Translations under genes and position numbers: made by a program
Notes under the pieces: model-generated
What the model saw: the letters and a program-made list of their open reading frames with translations, nothing else
The model's database searches: none
What the model was told of the DNA's origin: nothing
Shown: positions 25,726 to 35,477 of the stretch, piece by piece
Numbering within the stretch: the first letter of the stretch is position 1
Layout of the letters: each line of letters begins with the position of its first letter
Assembly (NCBI RefSeq): GCF_004363655.1
Contig: NZ_SNZH01000016.1
Coordinates: 1 to 64,000 of the forward strand
Direction: 5' to 3'
DNA from: Tahibacter aquaticus
GTDB lineage: Bacteria > Pseudomonadota > Gammaproteobacteria > Xanthomonadales > Rhodanobacteraceae
Length of the DNA stretch: 64,000 nt

Positions 25726-26867
25726 CAGCGGCGCTGCTGTTCGCCGCGCTTTTGTGGGGGTCGGCTCCATTGGCGGGCTCCGTCGCCAGCGGCGAAAGCA
25801 TTTTCCGCAGCGGCCAGTCTGCCCGCGGCGCGCCGATCGACGCGACGGTTGGGCCGGGCGACACGGTGCCGGCAACGTTGTTGCCTTGTATCAATTGCCA
25901 CGGCGCGGATGGGCGCGGGCGCAGCGAAGGTGGCGTGCGTCCGGCCGATATACGTCCTAGCGTGCTGGCGCGGCCGCTGCGCGACGAGCGGCGCGAACGG
26001 CCGGCCTACGACGCGGCGCGTCTGCGCCGCGCCATCACCATGGGGTTCGATGTAGCGGGCCGGCCGCTGGATACCGCCATGCCGCGCTATGGCCTGAGCC
26101 AGGCCGATGCAGACGATCTGCTTGCCTATCTGGCCGTGCTGGAGCAGCGGCAGGAGCCCGGCGTGAGCAGCGACCACTTGCGCATCGGCGTGATCGGTGC
26201 AGCGCTGACACCGCCGCTGGCTCCGGTCTACGGCCGGCGCATCGAGATCGTTTCCCGGCGCGACGACGATCTGCTGCTGCTGATCGATGCGAGTGCCGAC
26301 GGCAGTGCGAGTCTCGCCGCGGCGCGGAGCGACGGTTTGCCGACCATCGTGTTTGCGGCGGCGGATGCGGCGCCGGGCGAGAGCGGCTTTGTGATCACCG
26401 CGTCAGCGGCTGACCAGGAGCGGGTGCTGGCATCGGTTGCCGCCGCCGACGACACGGCCCTGTTGTTACGGCAGGACTGCAGCGCAGCGCTGACGGCGAC
26501 TGCAGCCCGCACCTTGCTGATGCGCGACAGCGTTGCCGCGCGCTGCGCACTGGAGCAGCTGCCCTGGCCAGCCGGCCAGCGCATCCGCATTGCGCTGGCG
26601 GCGCCGCCGGATGCGGTCGTGCGGGCACAGGTGGCCGAGGCTGGCCTGGGTCTGGTGGTCGAGCTGTTGCAGCAGGCCGGGCACGAGCTCACGCGGGAGC
26701 GCCTGCTGGCGCAGCTGCAACGGGTACAGCAGCGCCGGCTGGGGCCGTTGCCGCCGATCAGCTGGACGGCGCAGCGGCGCCACGGCCTGGACCAGGTCTG
26801 GATGCTTGGCCTGGCGCGCAAGGACGGCCGACTGCAGCCGGAGCCGGGCTGGCTCGCCGTCCCTTGA
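25722..26867 (+). CDS. Cytochrome c fused to a periplasmic-binding-protein-like domain
   Basis: A 381-residue product with a signal peptide (LLFAALLWGSAPLAGS). The N-terminal cytochrome c domain has one heme motif, CINCH (Cys56-Cys59-His60, followed by GADGRGR), and a possible axial Met in TAMPRYGLS. From about residue 150 a second domain begins with SDHLRIGVIGAALTPPLAPVYG and continues with alternating alpha/beta segments resembling branched-chain amino acid (ABC type) binding proteins. The binding domain seems shortened compared with a full one of about 350 residues. The start overlaps the SCO stop by 4 bp (ATGA). Such a fusion could couple ligand sensing or capture to electron transfer; that role is inference. 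Confidence 0.72.
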   Translation: MTAALLFAALLWGSAPLAGSVASGESIFRSGQSARGAPIDATVGPGDTVPATLLPCINCHGADGRGRSEGGVRPADIRPSVLARPLRDERRERPAYDAARLRRAITMGFDVAGRPLDTAMPRYGLSQADADDLLAYLAVLEQRQEPGVSSDHLRIGVIGAALTPPLAPVYGRRIEIVSRRDDDLLLLIDASADGSASLAAARSDGLPTIVFAAADAAPGESGFVITASAADQERVLASVAAADDTALLLRQDCSAALTATAARTLLMRDSVAARCALEQLPWPAGQRIRIALAAPPDAVVRAQVAEAGLGLVVELLQQAGHELTRERLLAQLQRVQQRRLGPLPPISWTAQRRHGLDQVWMLGLARKDGRLQPEPGWLAVP

Positions 26868-26963
26868 AGTTTGGCTGTCGCAGCACCACTCCGGGTCTTT
26901 GCGCCGCGGCAACGCCGTGGCCATGCCGATCCGACGCCTCAGCCACCCCGCAGGAACGCCTAG

Positions 26964-27473
26964 ATGCCGCAGTCCGGTGCACCCGATGATGCAGAGCTGG
27001 TCGGTCTCGGCCAGACCGTTGCCGAAACCTTGCAGCAGCGCGGCCAGATGCTGGTCACGGCCGAATCCTGCACCGGTGGCTGGATTGCCAAGACCCTGAC
27101 CGACATTGCCGGCAGTTCGGCCTGGTTCGAGGCCGGCCTGGTCGCCTACAGCTACGAAGCCAAGCAGGCCCTGCTCGGCGTGCGCCCGGAAACCCTGGCC
27201 CAGCATGGCGCGGTCAGCCAGGAAACGGTGGTGGAAATGGTGTCCGGTGCGCTGGCGCGCTACGGCGCCTCGGTCGCCGTCGCCGTGACCGGCATTGCCG
27301 GCCCGGGCGGCGCCACGCCGGGCAAGCCGGTCGGCACGATCTGGATCGGCTGGAAGCGCCGCGGCGGCTACGCCAAGGCCGAAGTGTTCCATTTCGACGG
27401 CGACCGCGAGTCGGTACGGCGCCAGACGGTTGCCGCAGCCCTGGTCGGCGTTCAGAAAATTCTGAGCAACTGA
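26964..27473 (+). CDS. pncC: Nicotinamide-nucleotide amidase, CinA C-terminal family
   Basis: A 169-residue protein consisting only of the CinA C-terminal domain. It shows the family signature AESCTGGWIAKTLTDIAGSSAWF (catalytic Ser/Cys region, residues about 33-55) and VAVTGIAGPGGATPGKPVGT (about 107-126). The enzyme deamidates nicotinamide mononucleotide to nicotinate mononucleotide, recycling the pyridine nucleotide released by DNA ligase. The position just upstream of recA is conserved in many proteobacteria. No N-terminal molybdopterin-binding-like CinA domain is present, so this is the short, PncC-like form. The next gene begins 144 bp downstream. Confidence 0.9.
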   Translation: MPQSGAPDDAELVGLGQTVAETLQQRGQMLVTAESCTGGWIAKTLTDIAGSSAWFEAGLVAYSYEAKQALLGVRPETLAQHGAVSQETVVEMVSGALARYGASVAVAVTGIAGPGGATPGKPVGTIWIGWKRRGGYAKAEVFHFDGDRESVRRQTVAAALVGVQKILSN

Positions 27474-27617
27474 CGCGTTCAAGTACCGGTGCGGGCCGGG
27501 GTGGGCGGGGTGTGGAATAATCCCCGCGTTACCCGCCCCTGCTGTGCTGTCTCGGCCCGTGAGAACGCCGGGCGGCAGCATGCGCCGCGCAAACCCCATC
27601 CAGACGAGGAATTAACA

Positions 27618-28664
<1,047 letters not shown>

Positions 28665-28779
28665 TCGGCGGCGTGAGGTACGGCATGCGGCCTGTCGCCG
28701 GCGTGACCCGGTTGGCGCCTGATCGTCGGCGGGTTGCCGGCCGCGCCGCGCGGCGTCCGCGTCCGTCGGCAGGCGGCAC

Positions 28780-29310
28780 ATGAGACGCAAGCGCGACGAC
28801 AGCGGTGCTGCCGGCAGCAGCGGCCGCAACGACAGGAAAAAGCCGCTGCCTAGCGCCTACGGCAAGGCGCTGGGGCTGCTGTCCCGGCGCGAGCATTCGC
28901 AGCGCGAACTCAAGCGCAAGCTCGATCACACCGGCTATGAAGCCGACGAGGCCGATCAGGCGCTGGAAAAGCTGCAGCAGCAGTCGTTCCAGAGCGACGA
29001 GCGCTTCGCCCACGTCCTGGTGCGCAGCCGCGTCGGCCAGGGCCAGGGGCCGCGGCGCATCCTGGCCGAGCTGCGTACCCACGGCATTGCCGATGCCGAG
29101 GCGCGCCAGGCACTGGAAGAAGAAGGCACCGACTGGCTGGTGCTGGCACGGCAGATCTACCGTCGCCGCTTCGGATCAGACGCCTCTACCGACCGTCAGG
29201 AAACGCACAGGCGCACGGCATTCCTCTTGCGCCGTGGCTTTGATGCCGCCACAGTAAGGGCCATTACCCACGCCGACGACGTGGACGACTCCGCCGAGGA
29301 GTTCGATTAG
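28780..29310 (+). CDS. recX: RecA regulatory protein RecX
   Basis: A 176-residue protein with the three-helix repeats typical of RecX: LSRREHSQRELKRKL (about 28-42), the FQSDERFAHVLVRSR repeat (about 68-82), and the GPRRILAELRTHGI repeat. RecX binds RecA filaments and limits their growth. Location directly after recA is standard. The N-terminus has an extra basic, Ser/Gly-rich stretch of about 20 residues before the first repeat. The 115-bp gap leaves room for partial termination after recA, which would keep RecX levels low, but no clear hairpin was seen. Confidence 0.93.
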   Translation: MRRKRDDSGAAGSSGRNDRKKPLPSAYGKALGLLSRREHSQRELKRKLDHTGYEADEADQALEKLQQQSFQSDERFAHVLVRSRVGQGQGPRRILAELRTHGIADAEARQALEEEGTDWLVLARQIYRRRFGSDASTDRQETHRRTAFLLRRGFDAATVRAITHADDVDDSAEEFD

Positions 29311-29479
29311 GGATGGCCTGAACGGGCGCGCCGGCTCTCCAGTAACCGGTGCGGTACTCCGTCGCGGCGAATTCGATCCCGATCTGCACGGGACGGCAGC
29401 TTGATCCGCACTTCCCTCGCATCCTGGCCGGTCGCCACTGCGGCGTGTCCGCTTTTCGCCTTCAACGACGACGACCGCC

Positions 29480-32146
29480 ATGCGCAGCAGTGCCGAGATC
29501 CGCCAGAGTTTCCTCGATTTCTTCAAGAGCAAGGGGCATGAAATCGTGCCCTCCAGCCCGCTGGTGCCGGGCAACGACCCGAGCCTGCTGTTCACCAATG
29601 CCGGCATGGTGCAGTTCAAGGATGTGTTCCTGGGGTCGGAAAAGCGCAGCTATACGCGCGCCACCTCATCTCAGCGCTGCGTGCGTGCCGGCGGCAAGCA
29701 CAACGATCTGGACCAGGTTGGCTATACCGCACGCCATCACACCTTCTTCGAAATGCTGGGCAATTTCAGCTTCGGCGACTACTTCAAGCACGACGCCATC
29801 GTCTATGCCTGGGAGCTGCTGACCGAGGTATGGAAGCTGCCGAAGGAGCGCCTGCTCGTCACGATCTATCACACCGACGACGAAGCCTTCGACATCTGGC
29901 ACACGACGGTCGGCCTGCCGGCCGACCGCATCATCCGCATCGGCGACAACAAGGGCGCGCCGTATGCGTCGGACAATTTCTGGCAGATGGCCGATACCGG
30001 CCCCTGCGGCCCCTGCACCGAAATCTTCTACGACCACGGCGAGCACATTGCCGGCGGTCCGCCGGGCTCGCCCGACGAAGACGGCGATCGCTATATCGAG
30101 ATCTGGAACAACGTGTTCATGCAGTTCGACCGCGCTGCGGACGGCACGCTGACACCGTTGCCGGCACCGTGCGTTGATACCGGCATGGGCCTGGAACGCG
30201 TCGCCGCGGTGCTGCAGCACGTGCATTCCAATTACGAGATCGACCTGTTCCAGCATCTGATCAAGGCTGCCGCGGCACTGACGGCGACGGCCGATCTGGA
30301 AAACAAGTCGCTGCGCGTGATTGCCGACCATATCCGCGCCTGTTCCTTCCTTATCGTCGACGGTGTGCTGCCGTCCAACGAAGGGCGCGGTTATGTGCTG
30401 CGCCGTATCATCCGGCGAGCGTTGCGGCACGGCTACATGCTGGGCAAGAAACAGCCCTTTTTCCACCAGATGGTCGGTCCGCTGATCGACATGATGGGCG
30501 AGGCTTACCCCGACCTGACGGCAAAACGAGAGTTCGTCGAGGGCGCGTTGCGAAAGGAAGAGGAGCGCTTCGCCGAGACGCTTGAGAACGGCATGAAGCT
30601 GCTCGAGTCCGCGCTGATGGACGACACCCAGCACGTTGGCATCGAGAATGCACCGAAAACCGTGCCGGGCCATATCGCGTTCACGCTCTACGACACTTAC
30701 GGTTTTCCGGTTGATCTGACAGCCGACGTAGCCCGTGAGCATGGCTGGTCGGTCGACATGCCCGGCTTTGACGCGGAAATGGAGCAGCAGCGCATTCGCG
30801 GTCGCGCGGGCAGTCAGTTCGAAAACAAGGTTTCGCTCTCGGCCGAAGCGATCCAGCAACTGCCGACGACGCAGTTCCTGGGGCATGCCGAACCGGTCTA
30901 TGTCGCCGACGGACTGAAGCTCGTCGGCATCGTGCGCGGTTCGCGCCTGGTGGACGAGCTCGGCGACGGCGAGGAAGCCACCCTGGTGCTCGACCGCACG
31001 CCGTTCTATGCGGAATCCGGCGGCCAGGTCGGCGACAGCGGCAGCCTGAGTAGCGGCTATGGCCGTTTCACCGTGCGCGATACGGTCAAGCTCGCGGGCG
31101 CTTTCCACGGCCATGTCGGCCGCTGGGAAGGCAAGACACTGCGCCTGGGCGAAGCGCTGCATGGCGAGATCGATGTGGGCCGGCGTCAGGCGACGGTGCT
31201 CAACCACTCGGCGACGCACCTGATGCACGCTGCCCTGCGCCAGTTGCTTGGCACGCATGTGACGCAGAAGGGCTCGCTGGTCGCGCCCGACCGGCTTCGA
31301 TTCGATTTTTCACATTTCCAGCCGCTAACGGCGGAAGAGCTGCGCACGATCGAAGACACGGTCAATGCGGAGATCCGCCGCAACGCCGCCGCCGACGTGC
31401 GCAACATGGCCTACAAGGACGCGATCGATTTCGGCGCCATGGCCTTGTTTGGCGAGAAATACGGCGAGCATGTGCGAGTGATGAAGTTTGCCGATTTTTC
31501 CACCGAGCTGTGCGGCGGCACGCACGTCGGACGTACTGGCGATATCGGCCTGTTCAAGATCCTTGGCGAAAGCGGCGTTGCCGCTGGCGTGCGCCGCATC
31601 GAGGCCGTGACCGGTGCCGGCGCGCTGGCTTTCGTGCGCGAGGAGGAGCGCCGGTTGGACGAGGTATCCCAGTTGCTCGGTTCGGGCAGTGGCGAGGCGG
31701 CGGAAAAACTGCGCCAGCTGTTCGAGCGGCAAAAGCGGATGGAGCGCGAGCTGGAGTCATTCAAGGCCAAGGCCGCAGGAGCTGCCACGGCACAGCTGGC
31801 CGAAGCAGCACAGGATCTGGGCGGCATCAAACTCGTCGTGGCGCGCCTGGACGGCCTGGACGCCAAGGGCCTGCGCGAAGGCATAGACCAGATCAAGGCA
31901 CGCCTGCCCGACAGTGTGGTGCTGCTGGCCGCGGGCAGCGAGGGCAAAATTGCCCTTGCTGCCGGTGTACAGGGTGCAGCGCTGGGTAAGGTGAAGGCGG
32001 GCGATCTGGTCGGCTTCGTTGCGCGCCAGATCAACGGCAAGGGCGGTGGGCGTCCGGACCTGGCGCAGGGCGGCGGCGAGGACACTGCGCAGTTGCCGCA
32101 CGTCTTGTCCGCTGTGCGCAACTGGGTCGAACAGCAACTGACGTAG
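29480..32146 (+). CDS. alaS: Alanine--tRNA ligase
   Basis: An 888-residue class II aminoacyl-tRNA synthetase of usual length. Motif 2 region [17 protein letters not shown] lies at about residues 92-108. The editing-domain zinc motifs [11 protein letters not shown] and [11 protein letters not shown] (about 660-670) are intact, followed by a coiled-coil and the C-terminal DHHA1/C-Ala region ([11 protein letters not shown]). It charges tRNA-Ala and hydrolyses mischarged Ser/Gly. The order recA-recX-alaS-csrA is a conserved gammaproteobacterial arrangement. The 170 bp upstream show no obvious leader structure. Confidence 0.98.
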   Translation: MRSSAEIRQSFLDFFKSKGHEIVPSSPLVPGNDPSLLFTNAGMVQFKDVFLGSEKRSYTRATSSQRCVRAGGKHNDLDQVGYTARHHTFFEMLGNFSFGDYFKHDAIVYAWELLTEVWKLPKERLLVTIYHTDDEAFDIWHTTVGLPADRIIRIGDNKGAPYASDNFWQMADTGPCGPCTEIFYDHGEHIAGGPPGSPDEDGDRYIEIWNNVFMQFDRAADGTLTPLPAPCVDTGMGLERVAAVLQHVHSNYEIDLFQHLIKAAAALTATADLENKSLRVIADHIRACSFLIVDGVLPSNEGRGYVLRRIIRRALRHGYMLGKKQPFFHQMVGPLIDMMGEAYPDLTAKREFVEGALRKEEERFAETLENGMKLLESALMDDTQHVGIENAPKTVPGHIAFTLYDTYGFPVDLTADVAREHGWSVDMPGFDAEMEQQRIRGRAGSQFENKVSLSAEAIQQLPTTQFLGHAEPVYVADGLKLVGIVRGSRLVDELGDGEEATLVLDRTPFYAESGGQVGDSGSLSSGYGRFTVRDTVKLAGAFHGHVGRWEGKTLRLGEALHGEIDVGRRQATVLNHSATHLMHAALRQLLGTHVTQKGSLVAPDRLRFDFSHFQPLTAEELRTIEDTVNAEIRRNAAADVRNMAYKDAIDFGAMALFGEKYGEHVRVMKFADFSTELCGGTHVGRTGDIGLFKILGESGVAAGVRRIEAVTGAGALAFVREEERRLDEVSQLLGSGSGEAAEKLRQLFERQKRMERELESFKAKAAGAATAQLAEAAQDLGGIKLVVARLDGLDAKGLREGIDQIKARLPDSVVLLAAGSEGKIALAAGVQGAALGKVKAGDLVGFVARQINGKGGGRPDLAQGGGEDTAQLPHVLSAVRNWVEQQLT

Positions 32147-32248
32147 ACGTTTTGCTGATCCTTTTTGCGTGATAGTGAGCAGGCCCCGACTGCGCTTTGG
32201 TGGGTATTGTGGCCGGCGCAATCTGACGAAAGTAATGCCTGACTTCAA

Positions 32249-32277
32249 TTGCGTGGCTGGTGGGTGTCCGCTAGTAT
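32249..32277 (+). promoter_or_regulatory. Candidate csrA promoter
   Basis: TTGCGT (32249-32254) and TAGTAT (32272-32277) are separated by exactly 17 bp. A start near 32284 would give a csrA leader of about 200 nt. Confidence 0.5.
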
Positions 32278-32283
32278 CGGCGC

Positions 32284-32481
32284 GGCGTGGTCGCCCCCAA
32301 TTCGCAAGTAAAAAATTCAGTGGCGGCTGACACGACTCGCGGATTTTCGCGAGTCGTGAGCAACGGGGAGGACCGCGGAATCAGCTCTAGTAGCTGCCGA
32401 GACGGTCCCGTGTGCATTAGCTATTTCAACTAGTGCGATGCCAGGACGTAGGCCGGGACGTAAGGCGAAAGGAGACGAACG
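32284..32481 (+). promoter_or_regulatory. Long structured, GGA-rich leader of csrA
   Basis: The 335-bp gap between alaS and csrA contains no gene. Its distal part holds a perfect 11-bp hairpin (CACGACTCGCG/CGCGAGTCGTG, 32331-32358, 6-nt loop) and six GGA triplets: 32367, 32370, 32377, 32444, 32456 and 32471, the last in the ribosome-binding site. GGA is the core of CsrA target sites, so autoregulation at translation is likely; binding itself is inference. Confidence 0.5.
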
Positions 32482-32676
32482 ATGCTGATTCTGACTCGCC
32501 GGGTCGGAGAGACCCTGATGATCGGAGACGAGGTCACGGTCACTGTGCTGGGAGTGAAGGGCAACCAGGTCCGTATTGGTATCAATGCGCCCAAAGATGT
32601 TGCAGTTCATCGCGAAGAGATCTACCAGCGCATCAAGCGCGAGCAGGATCCAGCTACCGGTAGCGGCGAAAGCTGA
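32482..32676 (+). CDS. csrA: Carbon storage regulator CsrA (RsmA)
   Basis: A 64-residue RNA-binding protein with the canonical N-terminus [16 protein letters not shown] and the RNA-contacting Arg in HREEIYQRI. It binds GGA motifs in leaders of target mRNAs to block or stabilise translation, and in xanthomonads the homologue RsmA controls virulence, motility and biofilm genes. The strong ribosome-binding site AAAGGAGAC lies 8 nt before the start. The downstream tRNA-Ser gene is 88 bp away and the first terminator is beyond it, so csrA and the tRNA may share a transcript. Confidence 0.97.
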   Translation: MLILTRRVGETLMIGDEVTVTVLGVKGNQVRIGINAPKDVAVHREEIYQRIKREQDPATGSGES

Positions 32677-32764
32677 ACTCCGGGCTTTACCCGGCGCTGG
32701 CAAGTCGTTATTCTTCCGCGCCTCGCCAACGGCCAGCAATCACGGTCGCTGCGAAACAAAACCC

Positions 32765-32857
32765 GGAGAGATGCCCGAGAGGCCGAAGGGGCTCCCCTGC
32801 TAAGGGAGTATAGGGTCAAAAGCTCTATCGAGGGTTCGAATCCCTCTCTCTCCGCCA
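32765..32857 (+). tRNA. tRNA-Ser (anticodon GCT)
   Basis: A full class II tRNA with acceptor GGAGAGA/TCTCTCC, long variable arm, anticodon GCT in CTCCCCTGCTAAGGGAG, T loop TTCGAAT and encoded CCA. It reads AGC/AGU codons. It lies between csrA and its terminator. Confidence 0.96.
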
Positions 32858-32864
32858 GATACTG

Positions 32865-32890
32865 AAAAAGGACCGCAAGGTCCTTTTTTT
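32865..32890 (+). terminator. Rho-independent terminator after tRNA-Ser(GCT)
   Basis: AAAAAGGACC-GCAA-GGTCC followed by seven T: a classic GNRA-capped stem with U-tract, 8 bp past the tRNA end. It may close a csrA-tRNA transcript. Confidence 0.88.
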
Positions 32891-33229
32891 GTGGGTTTTT
32901 CGCCGTCTGTTGAAGCAGTGCCTGCAGCTGGTTGGCGGCGTTCGCCGGTACGCGCCGTCGTGCGGCCGTAGGGCCGCTGCACGGATGCTGCGGGGTGGGG
33001 GCGTCCTGTTCCTGTCATCCGCGCTTGCGCAGCTCCTGGGGGCCTTTCAGCGCGGGCTTGTGCCGTTGGCGGGGCGTCGCTGATTGTATTGGCGGCGAGG
33101 CCGACTGTCGTGGAGGCGGTCGCGTAGGCGCAACTCGCCCGCGTGGCTATTAATTCAGAAATTAATATTTGTATTTGTTGCCTGGGGTGGGCGATTCGGC
33201 ACTGATCGCAAAAAAATTTCGCCAACCTA
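32891..33229. other. Intergenic segment without recognisable gene
   Basis: About 340 bp before the tRNA array. Short open frames here lack ribosome-binding sites and known motifs. The one visible structure is an A+T-rich inverted repeat (TATTAATT/AATTAATA, 33148-33167, 4-nt loop), 60-80 bp before the tRNA promoter, where it could act as an upstream activating element or a protein site. Confidence 0.4.
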
Positions 33230-33258
33230 TTGACGAGCCCCCTGTAGATCCGAATAAT
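33230..33258 (+). promoter_or_regulatory. Strong sigma70 promoter of the tRNA array
   Basis: TTGACG (33230-33235), 17-bp spacer, AATAAT (33253-33258). A G+C-rich discriminator region follows, typical of stringently controlled stable-RNA promoters. It lies 85 bp before tRNA-Arg(ACG). Confidence 0.65.
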
Positions 33259-33342
33259 TCCGCTTCTCGTCGGGGCGGCAACGCAGCGACGGGGCGGCGC
33301 AAAGGACGCGTCGCCAATCGCAGGGACGGCAAAGTTTAGTGC

Positions 33343-33419
33343 GCGCCCGTAGCTCAGCTGGATAGAGTACCAGGCTACGAACTTGGTGGTCGGAGGTTCG
33401 AATCCTTCCGGGCGCGCCA
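33343..33419 (+). tRNA. tRNA-Arg (anticodon ACG)
   Basis: A 77-nt tRNA with acceptor GCGCCCG/CGGGCGC, anticodon ACG (A34 normally edited to inosine by TadA), T loop TTCGAAT and encoded CCA. It reads CGU/CGC/CGA. First gene of the array. Confidence 0.97.
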
Positions 33420-33426
33420 TTTATTC

Positions 33427-33446
33427 AGGGTGCTTCGGCACCCTTT
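33427..33446 (+). terminator. Terminator after tRNA-Arg(ACG)
   Basis: GGGTGC-TTCG-GCACCC followed by TTTTGTTTG. The UUCG tetraloop and U-tract make this a convincing terminator, so tRNA-Arg(ACG) is probably transcribed separately from the following five tRNAs. Confidence 0.85.
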
Positions 33447-33508
33447 TGTTTGACGGCAACAGTGTCGCAATGCAGTTGGTCGATGGCGCAGGCCATACCC
33501 CTGGACGA

Positions 33509-33537
33509 TTGACGGTATAGCTGGGCACCCGTAACAT
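33509..33537 (+). promoter_or_regulatory. Second tRNA-array promoter
   Basis: TTGACG (33509-33514), 17-bp spacer, TAACAT (33532-33537), 45 bp before tRNA-Pro. It fits with the terminator that closes the first tRNA and would drive Pro-Arg-His-Lys-Leu and possibly tig. Confidence 0.6.
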
Positions 33538-33582
33538 CTCCCGTTCTTTGGGATTGTCACGGGTGACCGAAGTCTGGACTGA

Positions 33583-33659
33583 CGGGGTATAGCTCAGCCT
33601 GGTAGAGCGCTAGCTTTGGGAGCTAGATGTCGAGAGTTCGAATCCCTCTACCCCGACCA
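33583..33659 (+). tRNA. tRNA-Pro (anticodon TGG)
   Basis: A 77-nt tRNA with acceptor CGGGGTA/TACCCCG, anticodon loop TTTGGGA (anticodon TGG), T loop TTCGAAT and encoded CCA. It reads CCA/CCG and, with modification, other Pro codons. Confidence 0.97.
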
Positions 33660-33679
33660 ACCGCGCATAGCCAGAGACT

Positions 33680-33756
33680 GCGCCTGTAGCTCAACCGGAT
33701 AGAGCATCGGCCTTCTAAGCCGACGGTTGCAGGTTCGAGTCCTGTCGGGCGCGCCA
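33680..33756 (+). tRNA. tRNA-Arg (anticodon TCT)
   Basis: A 77-nt tRNA with acceptor GCGCCTG/CGGGCGC (one G-U pair), anticodon loop CTTCTAA (TCT), T loop TTCGAGT and encoded CCA. It reads the rare AGA/AGG codons, rare in this high-GC genome. Confidence 0.97.
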
Positions 33757-33775
33757 ATGCGATCGTAAGTTTTGC

Positions 33776-33853
33776 GGTGGATATAGCTCAGTCGGTTAGA
33801 GCATCGGATTGTGATTCCGAGGGTCGTGGGTTCGAATCCCATTATCCACCCCA
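33776..33853 (+). tRNA. tRNA-His (anticodon GTG)
   Basis: A 78-nt tRNA including the extra G(-1) paired with C73, the identity element for histidine. Acceptor GTGGATA/TATCCAC, anticodon loop TTGTGAT (GTG), encoded CCA. Confidence 0.97.
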
Positions 33854-33861
33854 ATTTTCGT

Positions 33862-33937
33862 GGGCCGCTAGCTCAATTGGTAGAGCAGCGGACTCTTAAT
33901 CCGTAGGTTCCCAGTTCGAGTCTGGGGCGGCCCACCA
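33862..33937 (+). tRNA. tRNA-Lys (anticodon CTT)
   Basis: A 76-nt tRNA with acceptor GGGCCGC/GCGGCCC, anticodon loop CTCTTAA (CTT), T loop TTCGAGT and encoded CCA. It reads AAG, the dominant Lys codon at this G+C content. Confidence 0.97.
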
Positions 33938-34014
33938 CCTTCTTTCGTCGGTCCTCACGTGGCTTTCCGCAAAGTAAAGCGCAATCGCTAGCCCACAAGG
34001 GTGTGCGAAGGTGT

Positions 34015-34099
<85 letters not shown>

Positions 34100-34169
34100 G
34101 ATCAGTATTCGTGGCCGCGTGATCGCTTCGCAAGCGAGCCCGCGGCCGATTGCCGTTCGAGGAGCAACA

Positions 34170-35468
34170 ATGCAAGTTTCCGTTGAAAACGTGGGCAAAC
34201 TCGAGCGCAAGCTCACCGTGCGGGTTCCGGCCGACCAGCTCGACACTCAGGTGCGTCGCCGCCTCTCCGACCTGGGCCGCAATGTCCGCCTGAATGGCTT
34301 CCGCCCCGGCAAGGTGCCTGCCAAGGTGATCGAGCAGCGCTTCGGTGCACAGGTTCGCGGCGAAGCGCTGTCGGAACTGATCCGCCAGACCTTGCCCGAG
34401 GCCCTGCAGGACCAGAAGCTGCGTCCGGCCATGCCGCCGTCGGTCGACACCACGGGTGCGACCAGCAACGGCGAGATCGAATACACCGCCACCTTCGAAG
34501 TCGTCCCCGAGATCGGCAAGGTCGACGTGACCACACTGGAAATCGTGCGAGTGGCCGCGGAAGTGACCGATGCTGATGTCGATACCATGATCGACACGCT
34601 GCGCCAGCAGCGCCGCAGCTGGCAGCCGGTAGAGCGTCCCGCCGCCGCTGGCGACATGGTTCTGTTTGAATACTCGGCTCAGGCGGGTGACTACCGCTTC
34701 CCGGCCGAAGGCCAGGATCGCGTCGGCACCGTGATCGGCTCGGCCGCGCTGTTCAAGGAACTGGAAGACAGCCTGGTCGGCCTCAAGGCCGGCGACGAAA
34801 AGAATCTGTCCCTGAATTTCCCCGCCGATTTCCGCAACGAAAGTCTGGCCGGCAAGCAGGCTGAAGTCGCCGTCAAGATCGTGCGCGTCCAGATGCCGGA
34901 ACTGCCAGCGCTGGACGAGTCCTTCTTCGCCAGCTTCGGCATCGTCGACGGTGGCCTGGAGAAGTTCCGCGAAGACGTCAAGGCCAACCTGGAGCGCGAG
35001 CTCAAGGGGACCTTGCTCGGCCGCCTCAAGAACGAGGTCGTGGACAAGCTGGTTTCCGCCTATGCCGAGCTGGACCTGCCGCAGGGCATGCTCCAGGCCG
35101 AGGCCGCTTCGCTGGTGCGCCAGGCCGAGGCCCAGGCCCGCCAGCAGGGCCAGAACGCCAGCTTCACTGCCGACCAGTTCGCCGACGTGGCACGCCGCCG
35201 TGTCGCCGCCGGCCTGCTGTTGACCGAGATCGCCACGCAGAACGACATCCGCCTGGATACCCGGCGCGTCGGCGAAACGCTGCAGACGATCGCTTCCACC
35301 TATGAAGAACCGCAACAGGTGGTTGAACTGTATAACAACGATCCCCAACTGATGTCCGCGCTGCAAAGCCGGGTCATCGAGGATCAGGTGACCGAATGGA
35401 TCGCCGATCACGCCAAGGCGATCGAGCAGAAGCTCGGTTTCAATGACGTGATGCGCCCCACGGCGTAA
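34170..35468 (+). CDS. tig: Trigger factor, ribosome-associated chaperone and prolyl isomerase
   Basis: A 432-residue protein of standard length starting at the ATG after GAGGAG; the upstream open frame overlaps the tRNA leader. The N-terminal ribosome-binding domain carries the signature GFRPGKVPAKVIEQRFG (about 44-60). The FKBP-type PPIase domain follows (AAAGDMVLFEYSAQAGD region, about 155-245), then the helical C-terminal chaperone arms. It binds nascent chains at ribosomal protein L23. The order tig-clpP-clpX-lon is widely conserved and couples folding with quality control. A hairpin 10 bp after the stop may reduce read-through into clpP. Confidence 0.98.
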   Translation: MQVSVENVGKLERKLTVRVPADQLDTQVRRRLSDLGRNVRLNGFRPGKVPAKVIEQRFGAQVRGEALSELIRQTLPEALQDQKLRPAMPPSVDTTGATSNGEIEYTATFEVVPEIGKVDVTTLEIVRVAAEVTDADVDTMIDTLRQQRRSWQPVERPAAAGDMVLFEYSAQAGDYRFPAEGQDRVGTVIGSAALFKELEDSLVGLKAGDEKNLSLNFPADFRNESLAGKQAEVAVKIVRVQMPELPALDESFFASFGIVDGGLEKFREDVKANLERELKGTLLGRLKNEVVDKLVSAYAELDLPQGMLQAEAASLVRQAEAQARQQGQNASFTADQFADVARRRVAAGLLLTEIATQNDIRLDTRRVGETLQTIASTYEEPQQVVELYNNDPQLMSALQSRVIEDQVTEWIADHAKAIEQKLGFNDVMRPTA

Positions 35469-35477
35469 GCCCCTTGC

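Noticed and set aside
32800..33420. Minus-strand frame giving an ARPEGFEPPTTKFVAWYSIQLSYGR-like protein
   Set aside because: A well-known false protein: it is the complement of tRNA genes. The same applies to similar frames over the other tRNAs (33375-33854, 41029-41445, 51173-51451, 56858-57154).
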